From an uncultured Phycisphaerales bacterium (GTDB lineage Bacteria; Planctomycetota; Phycisphaerae; Sedimentisphaerales; Anaerohalosphaeraceae): DNA of 62,082 nt. Made by a program: the position numbers and the translations under genes. Of the stretch, positions 41,842-51,653 are shown in pieces. The DNA lies in assembly GCA_937868095.1 (NCBI GenBank), contig CALMLO010000007.1, positions 1-62,082 on the forward strand, written 5' to 3'. Within the stretch, counting starts at the first letter, position 1; each line of letters starts with the position of its first letter. Under the pieces are notes generated by a model. The model saw only the letters and a program-made list of their open reading frames with translations, was not told the origin of the DNA and did no database searches.

Positions 41842-41924
41842 TAGATATGTCCTTCCTCAGATATTGATGTACTTTCTATCGTATGAAACGTTATCTCTCC
41901 AAAGTTCTCCGCAAGTTGATCTCG

Positions 41925-43922
41925 TCACAGTCCGCACTGGGAAGCAGGATCTCGATTGCAGTTCAGCCAATCCAATGCGAAAACCGCCAGGTCCTGGAGA
42001 TTCAACTGACAATCGTCATTCAGATCGACCTCGGGACAGGGTAATGCTTCGACAATACTGACATTGTCCACGTAGAAGTAGCCCGGGCCGACGCCGGCAC
42101 GGCCGCCGAGATTGAACGCGATCGTCATGTAGTTGTCGGTAGCGGTGAAGATTCCGTCAGCAGGCGATGAGGCGGTGTTAGGAGAGAGAAGTACACTCTC
42201 CCAGTCCCACGGCATAGGTTCCGCATTGGGGCCGCCATCTGTGGCCTTCTTGTAAATGATGTTGCCGGCAAAGGCGGCGCTGGGATTGAAGCCGACAAAT
42301 ACTTCAGCCCAATTGCGGCCGGTTTCGCCGTTCAAAAGGTCACCTTTCCACTGAGCATCTACTTTGTACTGCTTGCCGCTGATCACAGGAATTATCTGAT
42401 AGAGGTAGTTTCCATTGGAGGGGTCCGTTGTGTCGTTACGAGCCAGTAGCGCAGTACCGTTGTCCCAAGTGATCGTTGTGGGGGCGTTGGGTGTGAGCGT
42501 CCAACCCGATAGGTCGGCGGCAAAATCACCGTTGACGACAAGTTCGACAGTTGCCGGATCATTGGTCCATTGCGCCGCAAGAAGGGAAAAATCGTCCATG
42601 TTCACCTGACAATCGCCGGTTAAATCAACAGGGATCGGGGCCGTGCACGTCCAGGCGGCTGTTGCTGCAGACGCCGTATCCGACCAGCCGGTTTCATTGG
42701 CATTGAGGCTGCAATCCCGGGCTTTGACTTGATACGTGTACATCGTATTCAACTCCAGTCCGGTATCTATATAGGTCGGGCTGGTTTGCCAGCCGGAATC
42801 GTGAGTCGGATCAGTTAGGTTGGCAAAATAGTATTCTACACCGCTGAGATCGACGGCGGTGGTCGCCGTCATAGTGATATCCGCTCCGCCGATTGAATGC
42901 GGGGGTTCCGCCCATGTCATTGGATCCGGTACGGGCGGCGTTGTGTCATTCGCGAAAGCGATCAGGCAATTACCCGCCCCGTAGATCGGATCGGTCGTCA
43001 GGTCTTTGACGTTATCAACAGGATCCATCGTGTATGCATAGGGAGGTGTAAACACAGGAAATGTGTTCGGCATAAATGTCGGCTGAGAACATCCTTCAAA
43101 TTTGAGGGCGGCCCATCCGAACTCGCCGTTGCCCGTTCCCCCGTAATCGGCCCAGGCGTTGTTGATGTGATCGAAATGTGTGTTTTCAACCCGGATATGA
43201 CATTCATAGCCGATTCCGATACAATATCCGTTTCCCACGCTGTTGTAATAATTATTGTAAATATGAACATGTCCAAATCGTACCCGGGGCATTCTTCCGC
43301 GAACCCCTTCCGCATACCAGTTATGATGCAGGGTTACGTGCAATTTACCCCGATCGGCTGTCACATCATCCCCGTTGCCGATAAGATGAGCGTATGAGTG
43401 TGAATTCGGATTATTAAAATAAAATTTACACCAGGAAACAGTTACGTAATCGGCCTGCCGTACAATAGAACAGAGTTCATCGGAACTATCAAAAAATTCG
43501 CATTTGTGTATGAATACGTTGGTGGCCCCCGATATCTCCATCGCATCACTGCCGGAAGGGCCGATGGTCAGGTTCTGGAAAATATAATTGCTTCCTTCGA
43601 CTTTTATGGCTCCGCCATATAGGCCGGAAGCGGTGTCTGCGCCAATAATGGTTTTATTCGAGCCGATCTTTACCGTGCCGACATCGAGCCTGCCCTGAAC
43701 AATAATAACGGCAGGGGTATTGTTGTTGACCGCCGAGATGAATGTGGATGCGGTTGAAACCATGATCGGAGCTGCATCACCCCCGCCAATCGTGCCGCCG
43801 TTTTGCGCGGCATAGCCGTCGGGAACCGCAACAGCCGGGTGTCCGTAACATGCGATCACAAAAAACAAAATAAATATAAATACCCATGTGTCTCCGGTAG
43901 CGTCTGGCGAATTCTGCTTCAT
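41925..43922 (-). CDS. PL1 pectate lyase with two dockerin-like repeats and a carbohydrate-binding-like domain
   Basis: 665 residues from ATG 43922, which has GAGGAGAG five bases upstream; an upstream in-frame start at 43979 lacks one. Signal-like segment IFILFFVIACYGHPAVA. The PL1 beta-helix (about 30-330) has ASTFISAVNNNTPAVIIVQG, VFIHKCEFFDS, HHNWYAEGVRGRMPRVRFG with the catalytic-type Arg, and HIYNNYYNSVGNGY. A fibronectin-like segment follows. Then come a dockerin-like repeat (DLTGDCQVNMDDF), a CBM-like domain (VVNGDFAADLSGW ... YFYVDNVSI) and a terminal dockerin-like repeat (DLNDDCQLNLQDL). Cleaves demethylated homogalacturonan. It lies 63 bp behind another PL1 gene. Confidence 0.88.
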   Translation of the reverse strand: MKQNSPDATGDTWVFIFILFFVIACYGHPAVAVPDGYAAQNGGTIGGGDAAPIMVSTASTFISAVNNNTPAVIIVQGRLDVGTVKIGSNKTIIGADTASGLYGGAIKVEGSNYIFQNLTIGPSGSDAMEISGATNVFIHKCEFFDSSDELCSIVRQADYVTVSWCKFYFNNPNSHSYAHLIGNGDDVTADRGKLHVTLHHNWYAEGVRGRMPRVRFGHVHIYNNYYNSVGNGYCIGIGYECHIRVENTHFDHINNAWADYGGTGNGEFGWAALKFEGCSQPTFMPNTFPVFTPPYAYTMDPVDNVKDLTTDPIYGAGNCLIAFANDTTPPVPDPMTWAEPPHSIGGADITMTATTAVDLSGVEYYFANLTDPTHDSGWQTSPTYIDTGLELNTMYTYQVKARDCSLNANETGWSDTASAATAAWTCTAPIPVDLTGDCQVNMDDFSLLAAQWTNDPATVELVVNGDFAADLSGWTLTPNAPTTITWDNGTALLARNDTTDPSNGNYLYQIIPVISGKQYKVDAQWKGDLLNGETGRNWAEVFVGFNPSAAFAGNIIYKKATDGGPNAEPMPWDWESVLLSPNTASSPADGIFTATDNYMTIAFNLGGRAGVGPGYFYVDNVSIVEALPCPEVDLNDDCQLNLQDLAVFALDWLNCNRDPASQCGL

Positions 43923-43985
43923 CGGACTCTCCTCTCGTACAATCTTTTTCATAACATAAATTTTATCTTTTTCTCCCAAACATTT

Positions 43986-46900
43986 TTATTGCAAAAGACT
44001 TTGGATTTCCTGCTGGCTTAAGGCCCGCTCATACAGCCGCACATCATCAATCATGCCGTTAAAGAAACTGCCCAGCGTTCCAGACAACTGCAGAATGGTC
44101 CCGACGCGAACCAGGCAGAAAGCGTCCGTATGGATTTCCAAATCAGGATTCGTGCAGATTCCCGCATCCGGCTGCCCGTCAATGTACAATCGAAGATTCC
44201 GGACCTTTGCCGGTCCCGTTTCGGGTGCCTCCAGGACTGCCGCTACATGATGCCACTGCCCGTCGGCTACCGTCTGAGTGCTGACGACATTGCCGCCGCT
44301 GACTCCCAGCTGGAGTTTGGCATTATTGATAAAAAACAGCCATCGAGTGCCTGTCTCAAGGCCGCCGTAGGTTAGAATCATCCCGCTCGTCTGGGAGGTC
44401 TGGATCCAGGCACAAACAGTCCTCGCATGGCCGCCACTGACTCCCCGATAGTCAGCCATCTCTACATAATCATCGACTCCATCAAACCCAAGGCCTCCCC
44501 CGGAAACGCCCAACGTCCAGGCCGGGCCATTTACCAGAGATGCGGTTTGAGAATAGATAGAAGCATCGTGTGTCGTCTCTCCGCTCATCTCCTCAAAGGG
44601 CAAATGAAGCACCAGTTTTTCATCCGCCAGCCAGGCAGAGGCGACAAGGACAAAATCGGTCATATCCACCCGATTATCCCCATTCAGATCAGCCCCTCCG
44701 CAGGAAGGCATATCGCCGCAGTCGGCTGAAAGCCAGCCGGCGGCGAGTCCTGCCAAATCTTCCATTCCTTTTACGCCGGAATAATGATTGGCCACATCAA
44801 TCATCATCTGGGCCGTATCCGAATCACCGGAGGAATTTTCAAACCGAACGGCAAAGGTATTCAGCCCAACATCAGCATCTTTCGGAATACCCGACAGATT
44901 TCCATTCGGCAGGACAACCAGCCACTCCGGGCCGGATTCCTTGCGGAACGTACCGATACCATCAGCATAGATTCGTAATGAACGGCCGGTATACAGGGCC
45001 CCTTCCAGACTCTCCAGATTCACGATCGGATCCGTCGTAAACACAGGTTTGCCTACGGCTGTTCTGCCGAAGCCGTCGTTGTAAAGGATTTCCGCAAAGG
45101 TCAAGTCCGACGAGACGTTCCAGACGGCAACGTCATCGATGCAGCCGGTATAATCCCCCCTGTGCAAGCCGTTCGGGCTGTCACCATAGAAGCCGATTCC
45201 GATGTACTGGCCGTTGTAGTTGTTCGATGCAATGGTTGCCAGAGTGATTGAGCCGGCCTCATTGGCGTTGAGCCAAGCGCGCAGCCGGCCTGATACATCG
45301 ATTGATACCAATATATGGTTCCAGCCGTTCAAGACGGGCAAATTGCCGAATTCCGGCGTCTCGCTGTCAACAGTCAGGCGACAGGCGCCGGACGGCAGCA
45401 GTTCAATGCGGAATGTCTTTGTGCTCGTTTGGTCGCCGACCTTGCTGCCAAGCATGCAGGCGGTGTTGTCAGAGGAAGGCAGAGCCGTTGGTCTGAACCA
45501 CAGCGAAATGGTCATTGGAGCGCTGTTCGGGAAGATTTTGTTGGTTGACGAATCAGACCAGCCGGCAATCAGACCATCTTTCTGACAGGTGAGGTCCAGA
45601 CAGCCGCCGCCCAGCAGTTTGGCGTCGGTATCGAGCCATGCCGCCCCAAACGGGTTATTCGGGTTCGAAGCGAACACTTTGGCGACATCCAAAAAGTCAA
45701 CGTCAAACGGCCAGTAATGCAAGAGGTTTGCCGGAAGTTCGGGGACGGTCCGGAACATCCACAGATCGCCGGTGATAACCGATTCATCGGCGGCTACTTC
45801 ATCGATGCGCCAGTAGTATTTCGTGTCCGCCGTCAGGGTCGGCGGCGTAAATGAAGTTGCGGTCTGGTTGCCGTAACTGACAAGCTCGGTCGGCGAATCA
45901 CCGAAGTAGACGTTGTGACTGACGGCCGTGCTGCCGGCGCGCCAGGTCAGCGTCGAGGCCACGGCCGCGTTGCCATCCCCGTTGGCTGGTGTGGGAACGG
46001 TTGCCTTAGTCGGCCAGAGCGCCGGGTCCCCGAGCAGGACCACAGTTCCTGCTCCCTCCGTGACGATTGAGGGTATATCGGCCGCCGGCTCGAGTGTATA
46101 GGTATAGGGGGGCACGAAAGCATTGCCGTATGTCGACTTGCTGCCGGTGCATCCATCGAAGATATTGCCGACCGACTTGATCTCCACTGTGTAGGTGCCC
46201 TCGGATCCAACATCGATGTTACCGGCATCTCTCATCGGATTGTTCACATGGTCAAAATAGTTGTTCTCGAGAAGTGCCTTGAAGCCCCATGACCCGCCGA
46301 TGCAGTAGAAGTTGCCGGTGCAGGAGTAGTAGTTGTTGAACACATGATTTTTGCCGTAGCGGCCGCGGGGCATGCGCTGGTCGATATTCCTGCCCCACCA
46401 GTTGTGGTGCCAGGTGACATTCAGCTTACCCGCGTCCGTCGGGTTGTTGTCGGTCGAGCCCACCAAGCAGGCGAACCTGTGGGGGTTGACCCTGCCGGTG
46501 TTGTAGAAGCGGCACCAGGAAACCGTAATATAATCGCACTGGTCGGTAATATCACACAGCCCGTCTGCCGCATCCAGAAAAGTACAGTGATCAATCCACA
46601 CATGGGTAGCACGGCGGCAAATCAGACCGTCCTGCGGCATTGCTCCTTGGAAAGTGAGATTGCGGATGATTACGTTATCAACATCGGTGACTTTGACGCT
46701 GAAGCCGACAATTCGTGCATCATACCCAATGCCCACGATAGTCTTGTTGGACCCGACATTGGGAATATTGTAATCCCCGTGAATTGTGCCGACTACCTGG
46801 ACGATACGAGGGGTGTCCCCACTGACGGCGCTTATGAACTCGGCTTTGCTGGTCACCGTCACAATCTGGCCGCCCTGGCCGCCGGTAGTGCCCCCGGCAA

Positions 46901-46994
46901 TTGCTGCCCAGCCAACTGGCTCTGCATCGAGCGCCAGAGAAGGCAGGCACAGAAGTATGACAAAAACAAAAAGAGATACAACACCGAACCTCAT
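43986..46994 (-). CDS. PL1 pectate lyase fused to fibronectin, dockerin-like and two LamG domains
   Basis: 1002 residues with a signal peptide (ends PSLALDA) and AAGGAGG before the start. The PL1 domain (about 22-340) shows VTSKAEFISAVSGDTPRIVQV, HVWIDHCTFLDAADGLCDIT, WHHNWWGRNIDQRMPRGRYG with the catalytic Arg, and HVFNNYYSCTGNFYCIGG. After it come a fibronectin-like part (SHNVYFGDSP ... KYYWRIDEV) and a first LamG jelly roll (ISLWFRPTALPSSDN). A cadherin-like linker, a dockerin-like repeat (DLNGDNRVDMTDFVLVASAWL) and a second LamG domain (VCAWIQTSQTSG) follow. This is a large wall-degrading mosaic. The conserved block at 47128-47172 lies upstream and probably drives this gene. Confidence 0.9.
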   Translation of the reverse strand: MRFGVVSLFVFVILLCLPSLALDAEPVGWAAIAGGTTGGQGGQIVTVTSKAEFISAVSGDTPRIVQVVGTIHGDYNIPNVGSNKTIVGIGYDARIVGFSVKVTDVDNVIIRNLTFQGAMPQDGLICRRATHVWIDHCTFLDAADGLCDITDQCDYITVSWCRFYNTGRVNPHRFACLVGSTDNNPTDAGKLNVTWHHNWWGRNIDQRMPRGRYGKNHVFNNYYSCTGNFYCIGGSWGFKALLENNYFDHVNNPMRDAGNIDVGSEGTYTVEIKSVGNIFDGCTGSKSTYGNAFVPPYTYTLEPAADIPSIVTEGAGTVVLLGDPALWPTKATVPTPANGDGNAAVASTLTWRAGSTAVSHNVYFGDSPTELVSYGNQTATSFTPPTLTADTKYYWRIDEVAADESVITGDLWMFRTVPELPANLLHYWPFDVDFLDVAKVFASNPNNPFGAAWLDTDAKLLGGGCLDLTCQKDGLIAGWSDSSTNKIFPNSAPMTISLWFRPTALPSSDNTACMLGSKVGDQTSTKTFRIELLPSGACRLTVDSETPEFGNLPVLNGWNHILVSIDVSGRLRAWLNANEAGSITLATIASNNYNGQYIGIGFYGDSPNGLHRGDYTGCIDDVAVWNVSSDLTFAEILYNDGFGRTAVGKPVFTTDPIVNLESLEGALYTGRSLRIYADGIGTFRKESGPEWLVVLPNGNLSGIPKDADVGLNTFAVRFENSSGDSDTAQMMIDVANHYSGVKGMEDLAGLAAGWLSADCGDMPSCGGADLNGDNRVDMTDFVLVASAWLADEKLVLHLPFEEMSGETTHDASIYSQTASLVNGPAWTLGVSGGGLGFDGVDDYVEMADYRGVSGGHARTVCAWIQTSQTSGMILTYGGLETGTRWLFFINNAKLQLGVSGGNVVSTQTVADGQWHHVAAVLEAPETGPAKVRNLRLYIDGQPDAGICTNPDLEIHTDAFCLVRVGTILQLSGTLGSFFNGMIDDVRLYERALSQQEIQSLLQ

Positions 46995-47127
46995 CTCAAT
47001 TCCCTCCTTGAATAATTCTATATTTACCCCATCCGAATGCAGGTGATTGTAGGCTATATGCTGAAACCCTCCCTATATGAAATTGCTCAGGAACAATTGG
47101 TATTATATTAAAAAATAAAGACAAGAT

Positions 47128-47172
47128 CTCCCCGTATTATAGAAACAACTTGTCATATTTATAGATTTTGGA
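47128..47172 (-). promoter_or_regulatory. Conserved promoter-like block, copy 2
   Basis: Minus strand: TCCAAAATCTA, three variable bases, ATATGACAAGTTGTTT, four variable bases, AATAC. It matches 39086-39131 in order and spacing and lies about 135 bp before the pectate lyase start at 46994, in an otherwise empty 298-bp gap. Confidence 0.5.
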
Positions 47173-47292
47173 GGCGATCAGTTATGTATGTCAAAAAAAT
47201 TATATTGCTTTATATGCTGACAATTTTAGGTGTGTTATGTCTTTTTTAATGTGATCTTCTTCCCCCCATTTCTATTTATCTATATTTTAATT

Positions 47293-47960
47293 TTACCTGG
47301 ATTGTATTTGGCTGCGTGCCTTTCGTTCTTGTGACGCCTTTTTTAGATCATAGCCCTGATCAGACAGGTAATTATTGATCCGTCCTTTGTATTTGTCAAA
47401 GCACTGGTGTTTTTCACTGGAGGAACCCGCATCCATGGCAATTTCCCGTGCTTCCACCAGATAGGCCATGATGGTGGCCTTCTGCTGCTCGGTCAATTGA
47501 GGCAGCATGTCGAGATAACTGTTGTACGTTACCTGCACTATGCCATAGGTCATACCGTCCTTGACCTGATCGACCTGAGCAGGGGTCAGCAAAGCGGAAA
47601 GTTTCAATAGATACCGGATATGCAGCTGGTCTTGCAGGGTCTGGGCCATATCCTTCAGGGCCTGGATTGCCAGTTTCGCTGACTCCGGATTGTTACCCGC
47701 CTGGGATTGGATGACCTTGATCTGAGCATCGCGGGCATCATGCAGCATGCTCAGACTGCGATACTGATCGGCAATCAGATCTTGAACCTGCCGGGCCCTG
47801 ACAGTGTCTTCTATCCTCAGGGTATCTACGATTTTCCGGGCCCGCTCCTCAAGGACTTGCGTGTACGCGGGATCCGGGTCCTGCGGCACCTGAAGGACTT
47901 TTGCCGGTTCAGGCACTGCCAGAAAAGCCATCCAGATCAATAACGCACATAGGCATCCAG
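47293..47960 (-). pseudogene. DUF3826 protein with its start lost to a transposase remnant
   Basis: The C-terminal 220 residues of a 403-codon open frame are a DUF3826 domain: YTQVLEERARKIVDTLRIED, QDLIADQYRSLSMLHDARDA, KDGMTYGIVQVTYNSYLDML, EAREIAMDAGSSSEKHQCF and KYKGRINNYLSDQGYDLKKA. DUF3826 proteins occur in pectin-related utilisation loci; their function is unknown. The upstream part of the frame belongs to a transposase. The fragment LLIWMAFLAVPEPAKV at the junction looks like the core of the missing signal peptide. The domain itself is intact, but it probably lacks its own start and ribosome site, so expression is doubtful unless the fused frame is translated. Confidence 0.65.
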
Positions 47961-48312
47961 CGGAATCACCGTGCCGCGACGCGGATTCCAGTACACCTGC
48001 CGGCATAACTCCACACGCCCGTTCATCGTCAGAATGCTGCTTTTTTGACGCCCTTTGTTGTGCCAGGGTTCCGTCGGCTGAGTCTGCCGAGGGGGAAAAA
48101 GCCGGCTCAATCTGCTGTTGCCGGAGCGCGAGAGCTTTCTGAAAAAGCTGTTGGCGAAACACCGCCGCCGCATCACGCACAGACTCTTCGCTGGCGGCAA
48201 TCATGTGACCGTAAGGTGCCTGACTGACGGCCAAGGCCACCTCCTCCAAAAGACGTTCCAAATCCGGTGCTAATGCCTTTTTTAATTCCGCAACGGTAAT
48301 CTGGTTTTCCAT
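47940..48312 (-). pseudogene. Truncated, frameshifted ISKra4-like transposase remnant
   Basis: From ATG 48312 the frame reads MENQITVAELKKALAPDLER ... IEPAFSPSADSADGTLAQ, resembling the N-terminus of ISKra4-type transposases. Near 48055-48062 the family-like reading moves to another frame (HNKGRQKSSILTMNGRVELC, NPRRGTVIPLDAYVRY) and stops at 47937. The catalytic domain is missing. The remnant abuts the DUF3826 coding sequence. I see no terminal inverted repeat. Confidence 0.6.
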
Positions 48313-48588
48313 AGGGGGCCCCTTGTCAGCAAAACAGTCGTAAGTTCTTAAAAAACAAGGATATACCATATCTAAAAACCTGGCGCCAGAAAAAAATGTC
48401 ACACACCCCAAAAGTGCCTCCTTCCGCAGGATAGGCAATCGCATGTTGACTGAACATTTTATCTTTCCCTGCTTTGATTCGAGCGCCTCGAATGGATGGT
48501 TCATCGTTTCAAGTCCAGCGACCCCAGACCAAGGACCTCTGTCAGAATGGAAGAAAACATCGTTTTTTTAATACCGGAAACAGAGTTT

Positions 48589-51500
48589 TTACCTCTCTTC
48601 GTTGGAGGTTTTAAACATACCAAAAATACCGCCATTCCCCGTCTGCTCTTCATTGAACACATAGAGTCTGAGGCGCCCTTTTGCATTCTCTATATCCTCG
48701 GAGCGTATGACCTGGCGAGGAAGTTTAAATTTTGTGCCGAGACTGGCGATTTTCAAATTTTGATACACAAAGATTTTATCCGTATCAAGATCTTGTTCCC
48801 AGCCCATATTGGGCGATTCCGTTATCATGCCAATCCGGCTTTCAGGATATACAAGACTGACAAGTTCGACATTCATCCGATTGCCGGCAAAGAAAGGATC
48901 CCCGGTTGTCATGGAATAAACGCCGCGTTCAGCCAGCATACTTTTGTACGGATAGGAAGGATAGGGGCCGTCGCCGAGCCAGTTGATTTTTTTGACAGTC
49001 GGTATTTCCCACGCAAGACCCAGTTCCAACAGAGCCCCCTTTCTGCTGTCAGGAGCAATGGTATATTCGATCTCCACCCATCCGGATGGATGGATCGTAT
49101 ACGTGATATCTGCATGTACAGTTTGCTCATTGCTACCAGGATTTTTGTATTTCACTTTCGTCTGAACAATGATCTTATTGCCCTGTTTTTTTTCCATGCG
49201 CCGGACAATCTCAAAATCAGTCAATACTGGGGGCTCCCAGATCGTCAAATCCATTCTTGGATACGTGTTGCGTTCAGCCATCGTGGGCTTTCGACCGATC
49301 CGGGCAAAGGGTCCCTTGATCAAAATCTCTCCCCCGGCATCACGGACCATAAAGATACCATTATTGTCTACTTCAATCTTTGAACCTGCCGGCAATCCTT
49401 CTTTTCTTTCCTTATCCATCTCTGCAAACCAATCCACCTGCGAGTTTTCAAAGACCAGCGTCCGCTCATAAACGGGAATTTCTTTCTTATTGAAAAATTC
49501 CACCCGGAGCATTAGATCGCCGGCAGGGAGTTCAAGCAGTCCCAGCGGAATCTCGGCGGTTTGGCTTTCATGCGGCAAGCAGTTCAGCGTTAGTCGGCCT
49601 TCCTGAAACGTACGTCCGTTGACCATGAATTTCCAGCATCCCTTAAACTGATCCAGGTTTGTAAAATCATGACGGTTCTCAATATTCAGAGATATATTCC
49701 CATTGGAATCCCGTGTTATATATTTTTGTGAGATGCTTATGGGTGCATACACTTTTCTGGCTTCATAGTAATCCGTCTGAGGACGACGATCCGCATAAAC
49801 AATCCCATCCGTGCCGTCCGGACCATGACTGTCTATAATGGTGTTATCATCCAGCCATACATCTCCCGATAAAACGGTGTGGCGCCCTCGTACCGCCGAT
49901 ATATCCGCATACGAATCAACCACCTCCCGGCCATTGACTTTGCGGATGATCCCCTGATCAGCCCACAGCCAAATCATCGCTCCGGCCATTTTATCGGTGT
50001 TTTCGATCATCTGCCACTTGGTCTGGAAATCGCCGAAAGCCGTATCCAGCGCATGGTTGATCTCGGTATACAGGATCGGCTTCCGGATGGTGTCATCCTC
50101 CGCGTCTCGTTGTATTTCCTCATTATGCGGGTAATGCGGAGCGATGATATCTATGAACTCAGCGGAGCCGCTGGCGAAGCTTTTATTCAGACCGACGAAG
50201 TTTTCGCCCGGATACAGCAACGGGCGAGTCGGGTCCATTTTTTTGACCAGTTCTGCGGCGGTTTCCTGAAGACCATAAAGCGGGTTTTCATTTCCGATAT
50301 CCCAAATGATCACACAGGGATGATTGCGATCTCGCGCAACCGTCCGCTGTGCCCGGGAAAGCATCGCTCCCAGCATAATCGGATCATTCTGCTGGGATTC
50401 GCCGAATCCGATCGGTACCTCATCCAGAACATATAAACCGTATTCATTGCATAATTCCAAAAATCGCGGGTGAGGGGGATAATGACTGCAGCGCACGGCA
50501 TTTATATTCCCGGCTTTCATCAGTTGGATATCTTTGATCCAGTGATGTTCCTGCAATGCTCTTCCAACCTCCGGATATACTTCATGTCGGCATACACCGC
50601 GCAGTTTCACCCGTTGTCCATTGATTTTGAGCACCCCTTCTTCGATTGTCACCTCCCGCAAACCCACCTTTTGTTTGACGACATGCGAGACTCGGCCCTC
50701 CGTCAGCAGAGTGATGGACAAATCATACAAATAGGGCTGTTCCGCGTTCCAGTAATGTGCATTCGAAATCGGTATTTCGAATGCATGAGACGGTACCACA
50801 CGGGGAGTAACCCACGAGACCGTTTCGGTTCGGTCCGTCAGAATCCGCCCATCGGCATCGGCAAGCACAAACTTTATCGCCATTGGTTTTAACAGTTCTC
50901 GATGATCGAAATGTTGACTGCCGTGATTGTGACAAAACAATCGAATTTCTATTTGGCCTTCGATCACAGCCGCCTGTTTTGCAGGGTCCACCCTGGTCGT
51001 AAGCGAGTAACGATCAATATGATACCGTTCCGGCGAGAATAGATAGACATCACGATAAATCCCTGACAGAGCCCATGCATCATTGCAATCAAAATCGCGC
51101 TCCTCATGATCGCGATATACCTTCAGGGCAAGGATGTTTTTTTTATCATAGTAAATGTACGGCGTGATATCAAACTGGCACGGGAGGAATGCATGCTGAA
51201 ATGAACCTGCTTTTTCTCCGTTTACATAAAGAGTGTAGGCAAATGAAACCCCTTCAAAATGAACAATGATTTGACGGTTATTCCAGGCCTTCGGCAATGT
51301 GACTTCTTTTCGATACAAGCCGACTTTGGAGGGATCCGGCCGGTAATAATGCGGTTCCTCAAAGCCCTGGATTTCCCAGTTCGATGGTACAGTGATGGGG
51401 CTCCATTTATCGTCATTGTAGTCTGTTCGAAAGAAGTCGGAAAGCAGCGGTGTCTGAGCATTTTCAGCCAGGAGGAATTTCCATGGCCCGTTCAAAGACA

Positions 51501-51594
51501 TGGTGAAATCATGGTTCCGGCGGTCAAATGGGATGGCGGAACTGAATGCTGCCGTATATATCGTAAAAATGCAGTAAATAAGTGTCCTGTTCAT
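48589..51594 (-). CDS. Secreted GH2 beta-galactosidase-like enzyme
   Basis: 1001 residues with a signal peptide (ends FSSAIP). LacZ-type order: jelly roll (SLNGPWKFLLAE ... VPSNWEIQGFEEPHYYR), Ig-like domain, TIM barrel, then beta-domains. RGVCRHEVYPEVG and NAVRCSHYPPHPRFLELCNEYGLYVLDE are conserved. The acid/base is Glu 436 in WDIGNENPLYG and the nucleophile Glu 511 in YTEINHALD. The loop after VLDE differs from E. coli LacZ (PIGFGESQQ), so the substrate may not be a plain beta-galactoside. It probably preceded the DUF3826 gene in the operon. It lies 59 bp after the malectin GH2 gene. Confidence 0.9.
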   Translation of the reverse strand: MNRTLIYCIFTIYTAAFSSAIPFDRRNHDFTMSLNGPWKFLLAENAQTPLLSDFFRTDYNDDKWSPITVPSNWEIQGFEEPHYYRPDPSKVGLYRKEVTLPKAWNNRQIIVHFEGVSFAYTLYVNGEKAGSFQHAFLPCQFDITPYIYYDKKNILALKVYRDHEERDFDCNDAWALSGIYRDVYLFSPERYHIDRYSLTTRVDPAKQAAVIEGQIEIRLFCHNHGSQHFDHRELLKPMAIKFVLADADGRILTDRTETVSWVTPRVVPSHAFEIPISNAHYWNAEQPYLYDLSITLLTEGRVSHVVKQKVGLREVTIEEGVLKINGQRVKLRGVCRHEVYPEVGRALQEHHWIKDIQLMKAGNINAVRCSHYPPHPRFLELCNEYGLYVLDEVPIGFGESQQNDPIMLGAMLSRAQRTVARDRNHPCVIIWDIGNENPLYGLQETAAELVKKMDPTRPLLYPGENFVGLNKSFASGSAEFIDIIAPHYPHNEEIQRDAEDDTIRKPILYTEINHALDTAFGDFQTKWQMIENTDKMAGAMIWLWADQGIIRKVNGREVVDSYADISAVRGRHTVLSGDVWLDDNTIIDSHGPDGTDGIVYADRRPQTDYYEARKVYAPISISQKYITRDSNGNISLNIENRHDFTNLDQFKGCWKFMVNGRTFQEGRLTLNCLPHESQTAEIPLGLLELPAGDLMLRVEFFNKKEIPVYERTLVFENSQVDWFAEMDKERKEGLPAGSKIEVDNNGIFMVRDAGGEILIKGPFARIGRKPTMAERNTYPRMDLTIWEPPVLTDFEIVRRMEKKQGNKIIVQTKVKYKNPGSNEQTVHADITYTIHPSGWVEIEYTIAPDSRKGALLELGLAWEIPTVKKINWLGDGPYPSYPYKSMLAERGVYSMTTGDPFFAGNRMNVELVSLVYPESRIGMITESPNMGWEQDLDTDKIFVYQNLKIASLGTKFKLPRQVIRSEDIENAKGRLRLYVFNEEQTGNGGIFGMFKTSNEER

Positions 51595-51653
51595 ATCCGA
51601 ATGTCCTTTCTCATTGCGTATTTTTCAAATAGAGATATCTGAATTGCTTTCTC

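Noticed and set aside
47293..48504. One continuous 403-residue protein
   Set aside because: The first part is non-coding or transposase-like and only the C-terminal part is DUF3826; it is a fusion product, not a native gene.
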